From NCBI RefSeq assembly GCF_914768025.1, contig NZ_CAJZCE010000018.1, positions 1 through 43,937 on the forward strand: a stretch of 43,937 bases of DNA. The letters run 5' to 3'. Below, piece after piece: positions 43,827-43,937 of this stretch; the stretch's first letter is position 1, and every line of letters begins with the position of its first letter. The notes beneath the pieces are model-generated. The model made no database searches and was not told the DNA's origin. It saw only the letters and a list, made by a program, of their open reading frames with translations. A program made the translations under genes and the position numbers. Source of the DNA: Snodgrassella gandavensis. GTDB lineage: Bacteria; Pseudomonadota; Gammaproteobacteria; Burkholderiales; Neisseriaceae.

Positions 43827-43937
43827 TGTAAATACCCCATAGTTAGTACAAAACAGACGTAGAAAATCATGCTACTTGTTTTAGTGTTTTATACTCAATC
43901 GGCGTCATATTATTTAGTGCCTCATGAGGTCTTTCGG
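43827..43937 (-). mobile_element. 3' end of a second IS3-family insertion sequence (runs off window)
   Basis: TGTAAATACCCCATAG at 43827 begins the terminal repeat, which shares TGTAA-TACCCC, GTACA and GTAGAAAAT with the repeat at 1-111. The transposase tail follows on the minus strand. Both copies are transcribed on the minus strand, so they are direct repeats flanking the 43.7-kb segment. Confidence 0.7.
43867..43937 (-). CDS. IS3-family transposase OrfB, C-terminal fragment
   Basis: The minus strand encodes ERPHEALNNMTPIEY and seven further residues before TGA at 43867-43869. RPHEALxxxTPxEY is the C-terminal end of the DDE integrase core of IS3-family transposases. The 5' part lies beyond the window. 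Confidence 0.85.
   Translation of the reverse strand, partial: ERPHEALNNMTPIEYKTLKQVA

Noticed and set aside
1-43937. CRISPR array, prophage core or defence island
   Set aside because: No regularly spaced repeats, phage structural genes or known defence gene sets were seen on either strand.

Overview
The window looks like chromosomal DNA of a member of the Neisseriaceae (Betaproteobacteria), most likely a Snodgrassella-like host-associated species; the genus is an inference from protein character and gene content. Supporting signs are two exact copies of the 12-base AGGCAGCCTGAA, which matches a Kingella-type DNA uptake sequence dialect, a tsaB-rimI-uracil glycosylase operon, and a cydDC plus cydABX set. 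Almost everything is ordinary, densely packed housekeeping DNA. Both window ends lie inside copies of one IS3-family insertion sequence in the same orientation, so the window may be a whole draft contig that ends in collapsed repeats.

Layout. 1-111: 5' end of an IS3-family element. 437-3744: zinc alcohol dehydrogenase, aldo/keto reductase and LysR regulator. 4088-5830: two-gene ABC-2 type transporter. 6256-6440: tRNA-Asp and tRNA-Val with a clear promoter and terminator. 6506-8476: CPA2 (Kef-type) antiporter. 8581-10558: tsaB-rimI-UDG operon. 10605-10944: a 170-bp sequence repeated twice in tandem. 10977-11891: gluQ. 11913-18581: cydDC, then cydABX with a perfect FNR box and a 38-residue CydX. 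18849-20287: three small envelope or membrane proteins. 20404-21774: succinate-semialdehyde dehydrogenase-like gene. 22312-23012: coaD behind a coupled small ORF. 23193-27817: macA-macB and an outer-membrane factor lipoprotein. 27917-28133: a predicted Fur-repressed small RNA. 28430-34156: dnaQ-ispD-ispF, rpiA, thermonuclease-like, nth and a lipoprotein Do protease. 34344-36523: nagZ and adhP. 37107-38386: truB-rpsO. 38436-40575: a decayed plasmid-like island. 40606-43731: acyl-CoA thioesterase and pnp. 43827-43937: 3' end of the second IS copy.

How the genes fit together. CydDC exports thiols needed for assembly of the cytochrome bd oxidase encoded by cydABX next door, and the FNR box points to induction at low oxygen. 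MacA, MacB and the outer-membrane factor form a complete tripartite pump. tsaB serves t6A modification of tRNA and gluQ serves queuosine modification of tRNA-Asp. dnaQ-ispD-ispF form an overlapping operon joining proofreading to isoprenoid synthesis.

The most notable observations are: (1) an unannotated minus-strand small RNA with a consensus-like promoter overlapped by a Fur-box-like site, two hairpins, a CU-rich anti-Shine-Dalgarno stretch and a Rho-independent terminator, resembling the NrrF/RyhB class; (2) a degenerate island between rpsO and pnp that contains a truncated Rep_3 plasmid initiator and at least three broken small genes, two of them repairable by one base each; (3) the 170-bp structured tandem repeat before gluQ. 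I did not see an evidently new multi-gene system such as a defence island, biosynthetic cluster or CRISPR array.
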